In this document: positions 6,956-13,147 of the stretch, piece by piece
Numbering within the stretch: position 1 is the stretch's first letter
Layout of the letters: the number at the start of each line of letters is the position of its first letter
DNA from: Deltaproteobacteria bacterium
GTDB taxonomy: Bacteria > Desulfobacterota > Dissulfuribacteria > Dissulfuribacterales > S140-46
DNA length: 14,516 nucleotides
Direction of reading: 5' to 3'
Assembly: GCA_015491585.1 (NCBI GenBank)
Contig: WFVQ01000226.1
Coordinates: forward strand, 1 to 14,516
The notes under the pieces: model-generated
Database searches by the model: none
What the model was told of the DNA's origin: nothing
Seen by the model: the letters and a program-made list of their open reading frames with translations, nothing else
Program-made: the position numbers and the translations under genes

Positions 6956-7095
6956 ACTGGATCAAGAGGCACATACCTCTCCTGACCACCATAACGGCCC
7001 TGTCCATGATCGCCCTGGGGATCCTTGCTTCAGAGCCTGCGGTCATGTGGAGAAAAGCGGTTAACATTTGCCTGAGCTGTATAGGCATCGGGTGA
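6952..7095 (+). CDS. 47-residue membrane protein with a CXXC motif (CD1871A-like)
   Basis: The ATG overlaps the previous stop (ATGA) and the polyferredoxin gene starts 3 bases after this one ends. The protein has one predicted transmembrane helix (about residues 8-26) after a basic N-terminus (KRH), and a C-terminal CLSC motif at 40-43 followed by IGIG. This matches my memory of the small CD1871A family of CXXC proteins found next to 4Fe-4S membrane proteins in anaerobes. The CXXC could bind a metal, pass electrons to the adjacent polyferredoxin, or act as a thiol switch; nothing in the sequence decides this. It is well supported as a gene by its tight operon placement. Confidence 0.82.
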   Translation: MNWIKRHIPLLTTITALSMIALGILASEPAVMWRKAVNICLSCIGIG

Positions 7096-7098
7096 TAA

Positions 7099-8025
7099 AT
7101 GGAGAGGCTCAGGCGCAGGATACAGATAGCGGCATCGATACTGGGGAACTCTTACTGGCTCTTCTTCTGGAGATCTCCAATCTATCAAGGGGCCCTCAAG
7201 AAGCTCTGTTTCCCTGGCCTAAATTGCTATTCCTGTCCGGCAGCGGTCACATCGTGTCCGCTGGGCGCGCTTCAGAATGCCCTGGCTTCAGCCAGGTTCT
7301 CCATTTCGGCCGGGCAGGTTCAGGTGGGGCTGTACGTGGCCGGCCTCATCGCCTTGATAGGGTCGGTGGCGGGCAGGGCGCCATGCGGCTGGCTGTGTCC
7401 CTTCGGGCTGATACAGGAGTTGGTTGCAAAACTGCCGGTAAATAAGAGGGAACTGTGGCGTCCACTGCGATGGCTGCGGTTTGCTATGCTTGCGGTGATG
7501 GTCGTGGCGCTGCCCCTCCTAATCGTCGATGCCGCCGGCTATGGACAGACCTGGTTCTGCAAGTTCGTCTGCCCAGCGGGAACACTGGAGGCGGGAATCC
7601 CCCTCCTGGCGCTGCTGCCCGACCTAAGAGGAATGGTCGGCCTCCTTTTCGCGTGGAAGCTTTTTCTGCTTGTCATGATCGCGGTGGGGTGTATATTCAT
7701 CACCCGTTTTTTCTGCAGGGCCATCTGTCCGCTGGGAGCCCTGTTCGGCAGCTTCAACAGGGTAAGCTGGCTCAGGCTGGAGTTCAAGGAGAGGAACTGC
7801 GTGCGGTGCAGGGCGTGTTATACGGTCTGTCCTGTGGACCTGTCATTCTTCGACGGCCGGGACGATATAAACTCCACCTCATGCATCAGGTGCCTGCGCT
7901 GTTTTGCCGCCTGCCCGGCCAGCGCCGTTTGCGTCCACTTTGGGCCTGGGTCTCCTGACGGCGGTGAAGAGATCGTAGGTGTGTGCCCGGCATCGAAACT
8001 GAAGGGCAGGGGAGTAGTCAGATGA
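7099..8025 (+). CDS. Membrane-bound polyferredoxin, NapH/CcoG-like 4Fe-4S protein
   Basis: A 308-residue inner-membrane electron-transfer protein. Membrane segments are at about 75-92, 125-145 and 181-203. CxxxCP motifs typical of the NapH/YccM type follow or precede them: Cys96/Cys100, Cys154/Cys158 and Cys206/Cys210, and there is a further cysteine group at 37-53. The C-terminal part is a classical two-cluster ferredoxin: Cys234, 237, 240, 244 and Cys262, 265, 268, 272, each ending CP. It therefore probably carries electrons between a membrane donor and a cytoplasmic or periplasmic partner. The partner is unknown; the adjacent CXXC protein and UPF0045 protein are candidates. Its start follows GGGTGA inside the end of the previous gene, and its own end overlaps the rdgB start by 4 bases (ATGA). 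Confidence 0.92.
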   Translation: MERLRRRIQIAASILGNSYWLFFWRSPIYQGALKKLCFPGLNCYSCPAAVTSCPLGALQNALASARFSISAGQVQVGLYVAGLIALIGSVAGRAPCGWLCPFGLIQELVAKLPVNKRELWRPLRWLRFAMLAVMVVALPLLIVDAAGYGQTWFCKFVCPAGTLEAGIPLLALLPDLRGMVGLLFAWKLFLLVMIAVGCIFITRFFCRAICPLGALFGSFNRVSWLRLEFKERNCVRCRACYTVCPVDLSFFDGRDDINSTSCIRCLRCFAACPASAVCVHFGPGSPDGGEEIVGVCPASKLKGRGVVR

Positions 8026-8627
8026 AGATAGTGTTGGCGACCAAGAACAAGGGAAAGATAGCTGAGTTCAGCGGCTTGTTCCGCCCCCTGGGTTGCGAGG
8101 TGGTCTCACTCCTCGATCTGGGCGACATACCCACCGTTGCGGAGGATGGCGCCACCTTTTTGGATAATGCCGTAAAGAAGGCCAAGGGATACTCCCAGGC
8201 CACTGGGCTGATAGCGCTTGCAGACGACAGCGGGCTGGAAGTGGACGCCCTCGGAGGGGCGCCTGGAGTCCATTCGGCACGGTATGCAGGTCCTGAGGCC
8301 ACAGATGAAGAAAACAACGCAAAACTCCTGAGGGAGTTGGAAGGCATGGGCCCTGAACAGCGCACATGCCGTTTCAAGTGCGTGCTTGCCCTATATGCCC
8401 CAGGAGGTGAGCTCCTGACCGCCGAGGGGGCGTGCGAGGGGGTCGTCGCTGAACAGCCTTTGGGAGACGGAGGTTTCGGTTACGATCCAATTTTTTATAT
8501 TCCTGAGCTTGGCAGGAGCATGGCCCAGCTAACCCCGGAAGAGAAGAACCGGATCAGCCACAGGGGCAGGGCCATCAGGGAGTTGGAGCCGCGGCTGCGG
8601 GACTTCCTGGCTAAGGTGGGGGGATAG
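8022..8627 (+). CDS. rdgB: XTP/dITP pyrophosphatase (non-canonical purine NTP pyrophosphatase, RdgB/HAM1)
   Basis: The enzyme hydrolyses dITP, ITP and XTP to monophosphates plus pyrophosphate, keeping deaminated purines out of DNA and RNA. The 201 residues match the family length. Visible motifs are ATKNKGK (6-12, phosphate binding), ADDSGLEVDAL (67-77, catalytic Asp69), FGYDP (152-156, base recognition) and ISHRGRA (178-184). The ATG at 8022 overlaps the preceding stop and follows GGGGAG. The next small gene starts 2 bases after the stop. It is presumably housekeeping, but it is notable in a window that also carries an adenosine deaminase with possible ITP-forming activity. Confidence 0.97.
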   Translation: MKIVLATKNKGKIAEFSGLFRPLGCEVVSLLDLGDIPTVAEDGATFLDNAVKKAKGYSQATGLIALADDSGLEVDALGGAPGVHSARYAGPEATDEENNAKLLRELEGMGPEQRTCRFKCVLALYAPGGELLTAEGACEGVVAEQPLGDGGFGYDPIFYIPELGRSMAQLTPEEKNRISHRGRAIRELEPRLRDFLAKVGG

Positions 8628-8629
8628 AA

Positions 8630-8806
8630 ATGGCAGAGAGATACGTGAAAGAGGAGTGCCTCAAGTACGCGGTGGAGATAACCAGGGCATACGCCCAGTC
8701 AGGCGAGAACAAGCACGGCCCGGTTCCGGAGTTCCTGGAAGGTGTGTTCAAGCGGCTTCTGGAGCTAAGGGAGCGGTATATAGACGAGGAGGATGAAAGA
8801 GAATGA
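8630..8806 (+). CDS. 58-residue conserved-looking small acidic protein, function unknown
   Basis: ATG 8630 is preceded by GGTGGGGGGATAG, which can act as a binding site, and starts 2 bases after rdgB. The stop overlaps the ATG of the SLOG-like gene (ATGA). The peptide is charged and helical: a first helix (about 5-23, with VEITRAYAQ), a short loop SGENKHGPVP (24-33), a second helix FLEGVFKRLLELRERYI (35-51) and an acidic tail. There are no membrane segments, and no metal motif beyond a single Cys10. I do not recognise a named domain. The close coupling to both neighbours makes a real gene likely. Confidence 0.78.
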   Translation: MAERYVKEECLKYAVEITRAYAQSGENKHGPVPEFLEGVFKRLLELRERYIDEEDERE

Positions 8807-9366
8807 GAAATCCAAGGGAGTGCACGCTATATAGCGGAGGACTCAGGGGAGCTGAGGCGGAATTCGGCAGAAATGCCGAAGAGTGGGGAGTGAACGAGGT
8901 CAATTTCTCCTACAAGGGACATAAAATGGACCGGGTGAAAGATGTTCACGTCCTTTCAGAGGATGAGCTCAAGCAGGGAGACGTGAGCATGGCCATAGTA
9001 TCCAGCCGCATGGGACGAACCTATGCCGAGGCGGAGAAGATCAGGCGGGTGATCCAGTGTATCTTTCATATAGTGAACAAAGGACATCAGGTCTTTGCCG
9101 TGGGATGGATACAACCAGACGGGACCGTCAAGGGCGGAACCGGTTGGGCTGTGGAGTTGGCCAAGTTCTTTAACAGGCCGGTGAGTGTGTTCGACCAGGA
9201 GAAGAACCGCTGGTTCACCTGGGACGGCCGGGATTGGATCCCAGACGAACCAGTGATCAAACACGACACCTTCGCGGGAACCGGCACCCGATATCTGACC
9301 GAAGAGGGCAAGGCCGCCATAAGAGAGCTGTTTAGACGCAGCTTCGGCGAGCCGCCTGCCAGCTAA
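8803..9366 (+). CDS. SLOG-superfamily-like protein (putative nucleotide-binding)
   Basis: A 187-residue soluble protein. The N-terminal SGGLRGAE (11-18) and the later GGTGWAVELA (111-120) followed by PVSVFDQ (126-132) fit the two glycine-rich ligand loops of the SLOG (SMF/DprA-LOG) fold, as in proteins I remember from phages and genomic islands with SGGAxGAD and GGTGWAV motifs. The C-terminal RWFTWDGRDW (136-145) and the late GTGTRYLTEEGK (159-170) are further conserved-looking features. SLOG proteins bind or cleave nucleotides and NAD-like ligands; the exact role here is unknown. It overlaps the preceding small gene by 4 bases and precedes the aminotransferase by 11. Confidence 0.7.
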   Translation: MRNPRECTLYSGGLRGAEAEFGRNAEEWGVNEVNFSYKGHKMDRVKDVHVLSEDELKQGDVSMAIVSSRMGRTYAEAEKIRRVIQCIFHIVNKGHQVFAVGWIQPDGTVKGGTGWAVELAKFFNRPVSVFDQEKNRWFTWDGRDWIPDEPVIKHDTFAGTGTRYLTEEGKAAIRELFRRSFGEPPAS

Positions 9367-9377
9367 AGAAAAGAGAG

Positions 9378-10472
9378 GTGCTTTCAGGACACGGGGGAGA
9401 GAGGTGGCGAATCGCCGCGATGACCGGCCTGCCTGTGGAGAAGGTCATCGACTTCAGCAGCAACGTCTCTCCCTTGCCCCTTCCTGAACAGTTCCTTCAG
9501 GCGCTCGGCGCCTCTATGGGCGAAATTTCCCATCTCCCAGAGGTGGATTGCCGCACCCTGAGAGAGGACCTGGCCCGGAAATACGGCCTTTCATCCGATT
9601 GGTTCGTGGTTAACAGCGGCACGACTCCGTTCATCTACAGTCTGCCGAGGAATCTGGCAGCAGAGAAGGTGGTCACCCTCCTTCCAACCTACAGCGACTA
9701 TGCCGACGGGGCCAAGCGTGCGGGCATTGCAGTGGAAGGAGTGCAGGTGATCGGCGAGGAATTGGAACGGCCAGACGTTGAGTCGCTGTTGTCTGCTCTC
9801 CTTTCTGCGTGCAGCGGTGGCAGCTCTCTTCTCTTCGTGTGCAACCCCAACAATCCGGACGGCTATTTCATCCCTCCTCCGTTGCTGGCGCGTTTTTGCG
9901 AGGAGGTGGAGCAGGAAACGGTAGTAGTGGTGGACGAGTCCTATACACCGTTTGTCGGACCGGAGGAAGAGACAAGCATGCTTCCCTACCTGCCAGGACT
10001 TGAAAACCTGGTTGTGCTCCGGTCATTCTCGAAGATATTCGGGGTGCCGGGGTTGAGGCTGGGGGCGTTGTGCGCAAACCCCTTCCTGGCATCCAGGGCG
10101 GCAATGGATCTGCTGCCGTGGGCGGTAGGATCACTTGCCCAGCATGCAGGAAGGCTGCTGCTAAAAATGGATGACTTTGCAGCAGAGGCGAGGCGTTACT
10201 GCCAGTCGCAAAGAAGGGTCCTCATCGAGGGGATAGCAAAACTGGAAGGCTTAGTGGCTGTGGAGGGCCAGGCCCACTTCTTCATAGTTGAGGTGGAGAA
10301 GGGGGCAGGGCGGTTGTGGGACTATCTGGCGAGGCGCGGAATACTCGTGCGCCACTGCGGAAATTTTCATGGCCTTCCAAGGCGGGACAAGTTCATCAGG
10401 ATAAGTCCCAGGCTTGAGAGAGAAAATCGGGATCTCCTCTCATGCATCAGGGAGTTCTGCGGCCTGAAGTGA
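9378..10472 (+). CDS. cobD: PLP-dependent aminotransferase, CobD/HisC type (probable threonine-phosphate decarboxylase)
   Basis: A 364-residue fold-type I PLP enzyme. The N-terminus LSGHGGERWRIA (2-13), then VIDFSSNVSPLP (23-34), is the CobD hallmark; CobD decarboxylates threonine O-3-phosphate to the aminopropanol phosphate of the cobamide nucleotide loop. PLP residues are visible: CNPNNP (155-160), Asp186 in VVDESY, Lys219 in RSFSKIFG forming the Schiff base, and Arg227. FIRISPR near the C-terminus holds the substrate-binding arginine. GTG 9378 is used because it keeps the HGG segment, although its binding site is weak; the next ATG (9420) would remove it. No other cobamide genes are present, so histidinol-phosphate aminotransferase (HisC) is the alternative. 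It ends the operon and overlaps motB, on the other strand, by 33 bases. Confidence 0.75.
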   Translation: MLSGHGGERWRIAAMTGLPVEKVIDFSSNVSPLPLPEQFLQALGASMGEISHLPEVDCRTLREDLARKYGLSSDWFVVNSGTTPFIYSLPRNLAAEKVVTLLPTYSDYADGAKRAGIAVEGVQVIGEELERPDVESLLSALLSACSGGSSLLFVCNPNNPDGYFIPPPLLARFCEEVEQETVVVVDESYTPFVGPEEETSMLPYLPGLENLVVLRSFSKIFGVPGLRLGALCANPFLASRAAMDLLPWAVGSLAQHAGRLLLKMDDFAAEARRYCQSQRRVLIEGIAKLEGLVAVEGQAHFFIVEVEKGAGRLWDYLARRGILVRHCGNFHGLPRRDKFIRISPRLERENRDLLSCIREFCGLK

Positions 10473-11096
10473 TAGGGGTTTGAGCACGATCTCCACCCGC
10501 CTGTTCATGCGTCTGTGTTCTGGGGTGTCGTTTGGAACCCTGGGATGAAGGCTGCCAACCCCTTGCAGATTTAGACGGGTTGGGGAGACCCCCAGCTCCA
10601 CCAGATATTTCCACACAGCAGTGGCCCTCGCGATAGAGAGCGATATGTTGGAATCCCAGCGCCCGCCCCCCACCGGCGTATCGTCGGTGTGTCCTATGAT
10701 CCATACCTCCCATTGCCCCATGTTCTCCTTGATATGGGGAGCTATCCGCTCCAGAATACGCATTCCGTCTGGGGTGAGCCTTGCCTCTCCCTCGTCAAAG
10801 CCGGTGCCTTCCAGAAGCTCTATAACAGTCTCGCCTTTTGCATGCCTTACAGGTGCCACACGAAAGGTCGCATCAGGATCAGGATGGAGCAATTTGTGCG
10901 AAATTTTTTCGTTTTGGTGGGTAATTAAATTGAATTGTTCATGTGTTTTAAGCGCATACCATACAAGAAAGAATATAAGGAGGAGCGACATGACGTCACT
11001 CATGGTTATGAGCCACAAGTCCTCGTTCCTTGCATCATCATGCCCAGGCCGGAATTGGCGGTCCAGCCTATAGCCGCGGGCAGGATTCAAGCGCAT
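10440..11096 (-). CDS. motB: Flagellar motor stator protein MotB
   Basis: The stator subunit that anchors MotA to peptidoglycan; 218 residues. One transmembrane helix lies at about 29-48, with the ion-carrying Asp34 in TMSDVMSLLL. A linker/plug region follows, then an OmpA-like peptidoglycan-binding domain with GHTDDTPVGGG (135-145), the ISLSIARA helix (151-158), GVGSLHPRVPND (179-190) and RRVEI (199-203). ATG at 11096 is chosen over an in-frame GTG at 11105 because AGGAGGTGAC (11101-11110, read on the minus strand) lies 8 bases upstream and the GTG falls inside it. It follows motA by 12 bases. The coupling ion (H+ or Na+) cannot be told with certainty. Its 3' end overlaps the end of the aminotransferase gene by 33 bases. 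Confidence 0.95.
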   Translation of the reverse strand: MRLNPARGYRLDRQFRPGHDDARNEDLWLITMSDVMSLLLIFFLVWYALKTHEQFNLITHQNEKISHKLLHPDPDATFRVAPVRHAKGETVIELLEGTGFDEGEARLTPDGMRILERIAPHIKENMGQWEVWIIGHTDDTPVGGGRWDSNISLSIARATAVWKYLVELGVSPTRLNLQGVGSLHPRVPNDTPEHRRMNRRVEIVLKPLSLQAAELPDA

Positions 11097-11100
11097 TGGT

Positions 11101-11110
11101 GTCACCTCCT
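11101..11110 (-). promoter_or_regulatory. motB ribosome binding site
   Basis: AGGAGGTGAC on the minus strand is a consensus Shine-Dalgarno sequence, 8 bases from ATG 11096 counted from AGGAGG. It excludes the in-frame GTG at 11105 as the start. Confidence 0.85.
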
Positions 11111-11918
11111 AAGCCCCGATGGCCTGGGTGCCAGAGGCCTCTGCAGCGAGCAGGTTCCCGCTCTCTTTGCAGGTCTGGTAGAGATGGTAGGCATTGAACC
11201 GTTCGGCGATCCTCATGGGATGCTCTGTCCTCGCAATCGCGATCAATGATTCAAGGATCATTGAATTGGTATCGAACTCCTCATCCGCCATCTGTTCGAG
11301 TTTGGCAGCGATGGGCAACAAGACCAGATTGGCGAGAAGAACGCCGTAAAGCGTCGAACTCAAGGCCACGGCCAGTGCGGTATTCGCGGAAGAGATGGCA
11401 TCGAGCCTTCCCATGACCTGCATGAGGCTTATGACAGTACCTGCCATTCCCAGGGATGGGGCCAGTCTCATTAGGGTCTTTATCAAAGATATCCTTGACA
11501 GGGCACGCTGATTCCTGACATAGAGCTCCCGCTCAAGTGCGTGGGTAAAAGCGCCCTCGTCATACCCCTCGGCCACGAACAGGGCGCCATACCGCAGGAA
11601 GTCGTTTTCGACCGTATCCAGGGCACGCTCCAAGGCAAGAGGGCCATGAATCCGGTATATCGAGGCGAGCCTGAATACCTCTTGGAGGAGGTGGTTGCGG
11701 TCGTTCCTGCGGGGAGCAGAGAAGACCTTCTTTATCGCGGACCAAGTATCAATTACCCTTTCTCTGGAAAAACCAACGATGGTAACCAGCGCAATGCCGC
11801 CAAACACGATCACCATCGCCTGGAAGTTTATCAAACTGCCAATTTTGACCCCGTTGAAGAAGCCGAGGACCATGAACAGCGCTCCTGCCAAGCCAAAAGA
11901 GACAGACCTCAAAACCAT
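11109..11918 (-). CDS. motA: Flagellar motor stator protein MotA
   Basis: The ion-channel subunit of the flagellar stator; 269 residues. Four membrane helices are visible at about 5-23, 31-50, 150-170 and 183-205, with a large cytoplasmic loop between 2 and 3 that in the family contacts rotor FliG through charged residues. The motif LAPSLGMAGTVISLM (152-166) contains the proline equivalent to E. coli Pro173, and ALSSTLYGVLLANLVLLPIA (185-204) is the family signature on the last helix. ATG 11918 is chosen because AAGGAGG (11925-11931, minus strand) lies 6 bases upstream; an ATG at 11936 would place that site inside the gene. A sigma-54-like promoter begins about 37 bases upstream of the start, suggesting motAB are expressed with flagellar genes. 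Confidence 0.95.
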   Translation of the reverse strand: MVLRSVSFGLAGALFMVLGFFNGVKIGSLINFQAMVIVFGGIALVTIVGFSRERVIDTWSAIKKVFSAPRRNDRNHLLQEVFRLASIYRIHGPLALERALDTVENDFLRYGALFVAEGYDEGAFTHALERELYVRNQRALSRISLIKTLMRLAPSLGMAGTVISLMQVMGRLDAISSANTALAVALSSTLYGVLLANLVLLPIAAKLEQMADEEFDTNSMILESLIAIARTEHPMRIAERFNAYHLYQTCKESGNLLAAEASGTQAIGA

Positions 11919-11924
11919 TTGACT

Positions 11925-11931
11925 CCTCCTT
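11925..11931 (-). promoter_or_regulatory. motA ribosome binding site
   Basis: AAGGAGG on the minus strand is 6 bases from ATG 11918. It decides against the upstream in-frame ATG at 11936. Confidence 0.85.
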
Positions 11932-11954
11932 GCCATGTCGTCTTCTGCTCAGAA

Positions 11955-11970
11955 AGCACAATATATGCCA
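11955..11970 (-). promoter_or_regulatory. Sigma-54 (RpoN) promoter for motAB
   Basis: On the minus strand TGGCATATATTGTGCT matches the sigma-54 consensus TGGCAYRNNNNTTGCW at every defined position but one (G for the first T of TTGC). GG and GC have the required 10-base spacing. Transcription would start near 11944, giving a leader of about 26 bases that contains the motA ribosome binding site. A sigma-54 promoter needs an enhancer-binding activator, not visible here. Confidence 0.7.
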
Positions 11971-12045
11971 CAAAAATATCACAATCATCTCAATAATTTG
12001 GGAAGAGCGCTTTCTGGAAAGGGGATAAAGATGCAGGGGTGTGGG

Positions 12046-12081
12046 AAAAAGAAACCGGGAGAGAGGCATGCCTTTTCCCGG
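12046..12081 (-). terminator. Rho-independent terminator between the trmO-mrp operon and motAB
   Basis: Read on the minus strand, CCGGGA and TCCCGG arms (12076-12081 and 12055-12060) enclose an inner AGG-CATG-CCT hairpin and are followed by TTTCTTTTT. It lies about 100 bases after the end of the orphan signalling gene and 75 bases upstream of the motA promoter, separating the two transcripts. Confidence 0.75.
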
Positions 12082-12132
12082 CCTGAGCGGTTGCTGCCAT
12101 ATTCCCGCCATAAAAAACAATGTCGGATAAGA

Positions 12133-12143
12133 TACATTATGTA
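12133..12143. repeat. 11-base palindrome TACATTATGTA
   Basis: A perfect inverted repeat around a central T in the AT-rich gap between motA and the upstream operon, about 190 bases upstream of the predicted motA transcription start. It could be a regulator or enhancer-protein site, but a match this short can arise by chance in AT-rich DNA. Confidence 0.25.
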
Positions 12144-12178
12144 AAATAACATCAAACAAAAAAGAGACGCTGCAAAAT

Positions 12179-13147
12179 CTATCTGGTAAGTTCCCGGGCC
12201 AGGCGGCCTATTTTGCGGTTTATGTCCGAGGTGAACATGACCTTGTCGGCCAGGCGTTCCAGCTCTGCCGCAAGCCCTTCGTCAGACTTGTATCTCATTT
12301 CCAGGATCTCCAGCTTGGACAAGATGACCTGCAAGGGCTGACTTACCTTGTGTACTTGTGCCCTTATTGCCATCCCCGCCTTCATGGCCGATAGGCGCTC
12401 GCGCCAAAGCGACCTCTCTATAGACAAGAAGAGCGCCTTCATCAAGCCCGCCCTGTCCGGCCCCTCCTTTTCCAGCTCCATGTCGGCCATGTGGGATACC
12501 CCTGTAAGGCCATCTATATTATAGACCACCATAACAATGAAATCTAATTCGCGATTATGACGTATTTTATTTGCTATAACCGGATCAATTATGCCATCGA
12601 AGAAGAGTACCATAGGAGGAGATGCGGGCTGAATTTCTTCAGCGGTCTGGAAGCTGAATAGCTGCACGGCTCCGTCGGGAAAGACACTATTTATCTCCTG
12701 TTCCCATGCCTCGGGAATTGAGGAGAAAAACCCCAGTTTCGGGACCAGGAGTTCCATTCCCTCATCCCTGTTGAACAGGGAGGGAAGGTCTGCACCGCTC
12801 ATACACGGTTCGCTTGCCAACTTGTTTCTAAAAAACTCCCATGCCTCCTCGCTCCCGGACTGCAACTGATTCAACAAGCCAAGATCTACTGTGAACACCT
12901 TGATATTTTTAAGGGTGTCTCCAGAGAAGGCCCTGGCCAGGATGGACTTCACCCTTAGTGCGGCCAGCTCGCACTCCGACTCAGTGGATACCTTGGGCAC
13001 TATTGCAGCCACCCCTTTCTCCACTGATACGATAACATCATCGCTCCTCACGTGCGCAGATAGGACCTCAAGGGCCGCCTCCATCCCCCTATCCGTCCCA
13101 GAGGAACACGCTATCACAATGGCTCCATGATTTGCGGGTGCGTTCAT
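12179..13147 (-). CDS. Orphan signalling-like protein: degenerate GGDEF-like and receiver-like regions plus a DHp-type helix pair
   Basis: A 322-residue soluble protein that I cannot name. Residues 35-95 (DDVIVSVEKGVAAIVPKVST onward) resemble the end of a GGDEF-type fold without catalytic residues. Residues about 158-245 resemble a degenerate response-regulator receiver, with Asp184 in LFFDG at the phospho-acceptor strand and LEKEGPDRAGLMKAL (225-239) where KP normally sits. Residues 260-322 look like a histidine-kinase dimerisation/phosphotransfer domain: HKVSQPL (266-272) fits HxxxxPL, followed by a second helix. There is no ATP-binding domain after it. ATG 13147 shares one base with the mrp stop (TGATG), so it is probably translated by coupling. 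It may be a phosphotransfer or scaffold protein like Spo0B in layout; that is inference. Confidence 0.75.
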   Translation of the reverse strand: MNAPANHGAIVIACSSGTDRGMEAALEVLSAHVRSDDVIVSVEKGVAAIVPKVSTESECELAALRVKSILARAFSGDTLKNIKVFTVDLGLLNQLQSGSEEAWEFFRNKLASEPCMSGADLPSLFNRDEGMELLVPKLGFFSSIPEAWEQEINSVFPDGAVQLFSFQTAEEIQPASPPMVLFFDGIIDPVIANKIRHNRELDFIVMVVYNIDGLTGVSHMADMELEKEGPDRAGLMKALFLSIERSLWRERLSAMKAGMAIRAQVHKVSQPLQVILSKLEILEMRYKSDEGLAAELERLADKVMFTSDINRKIGRLARELTR

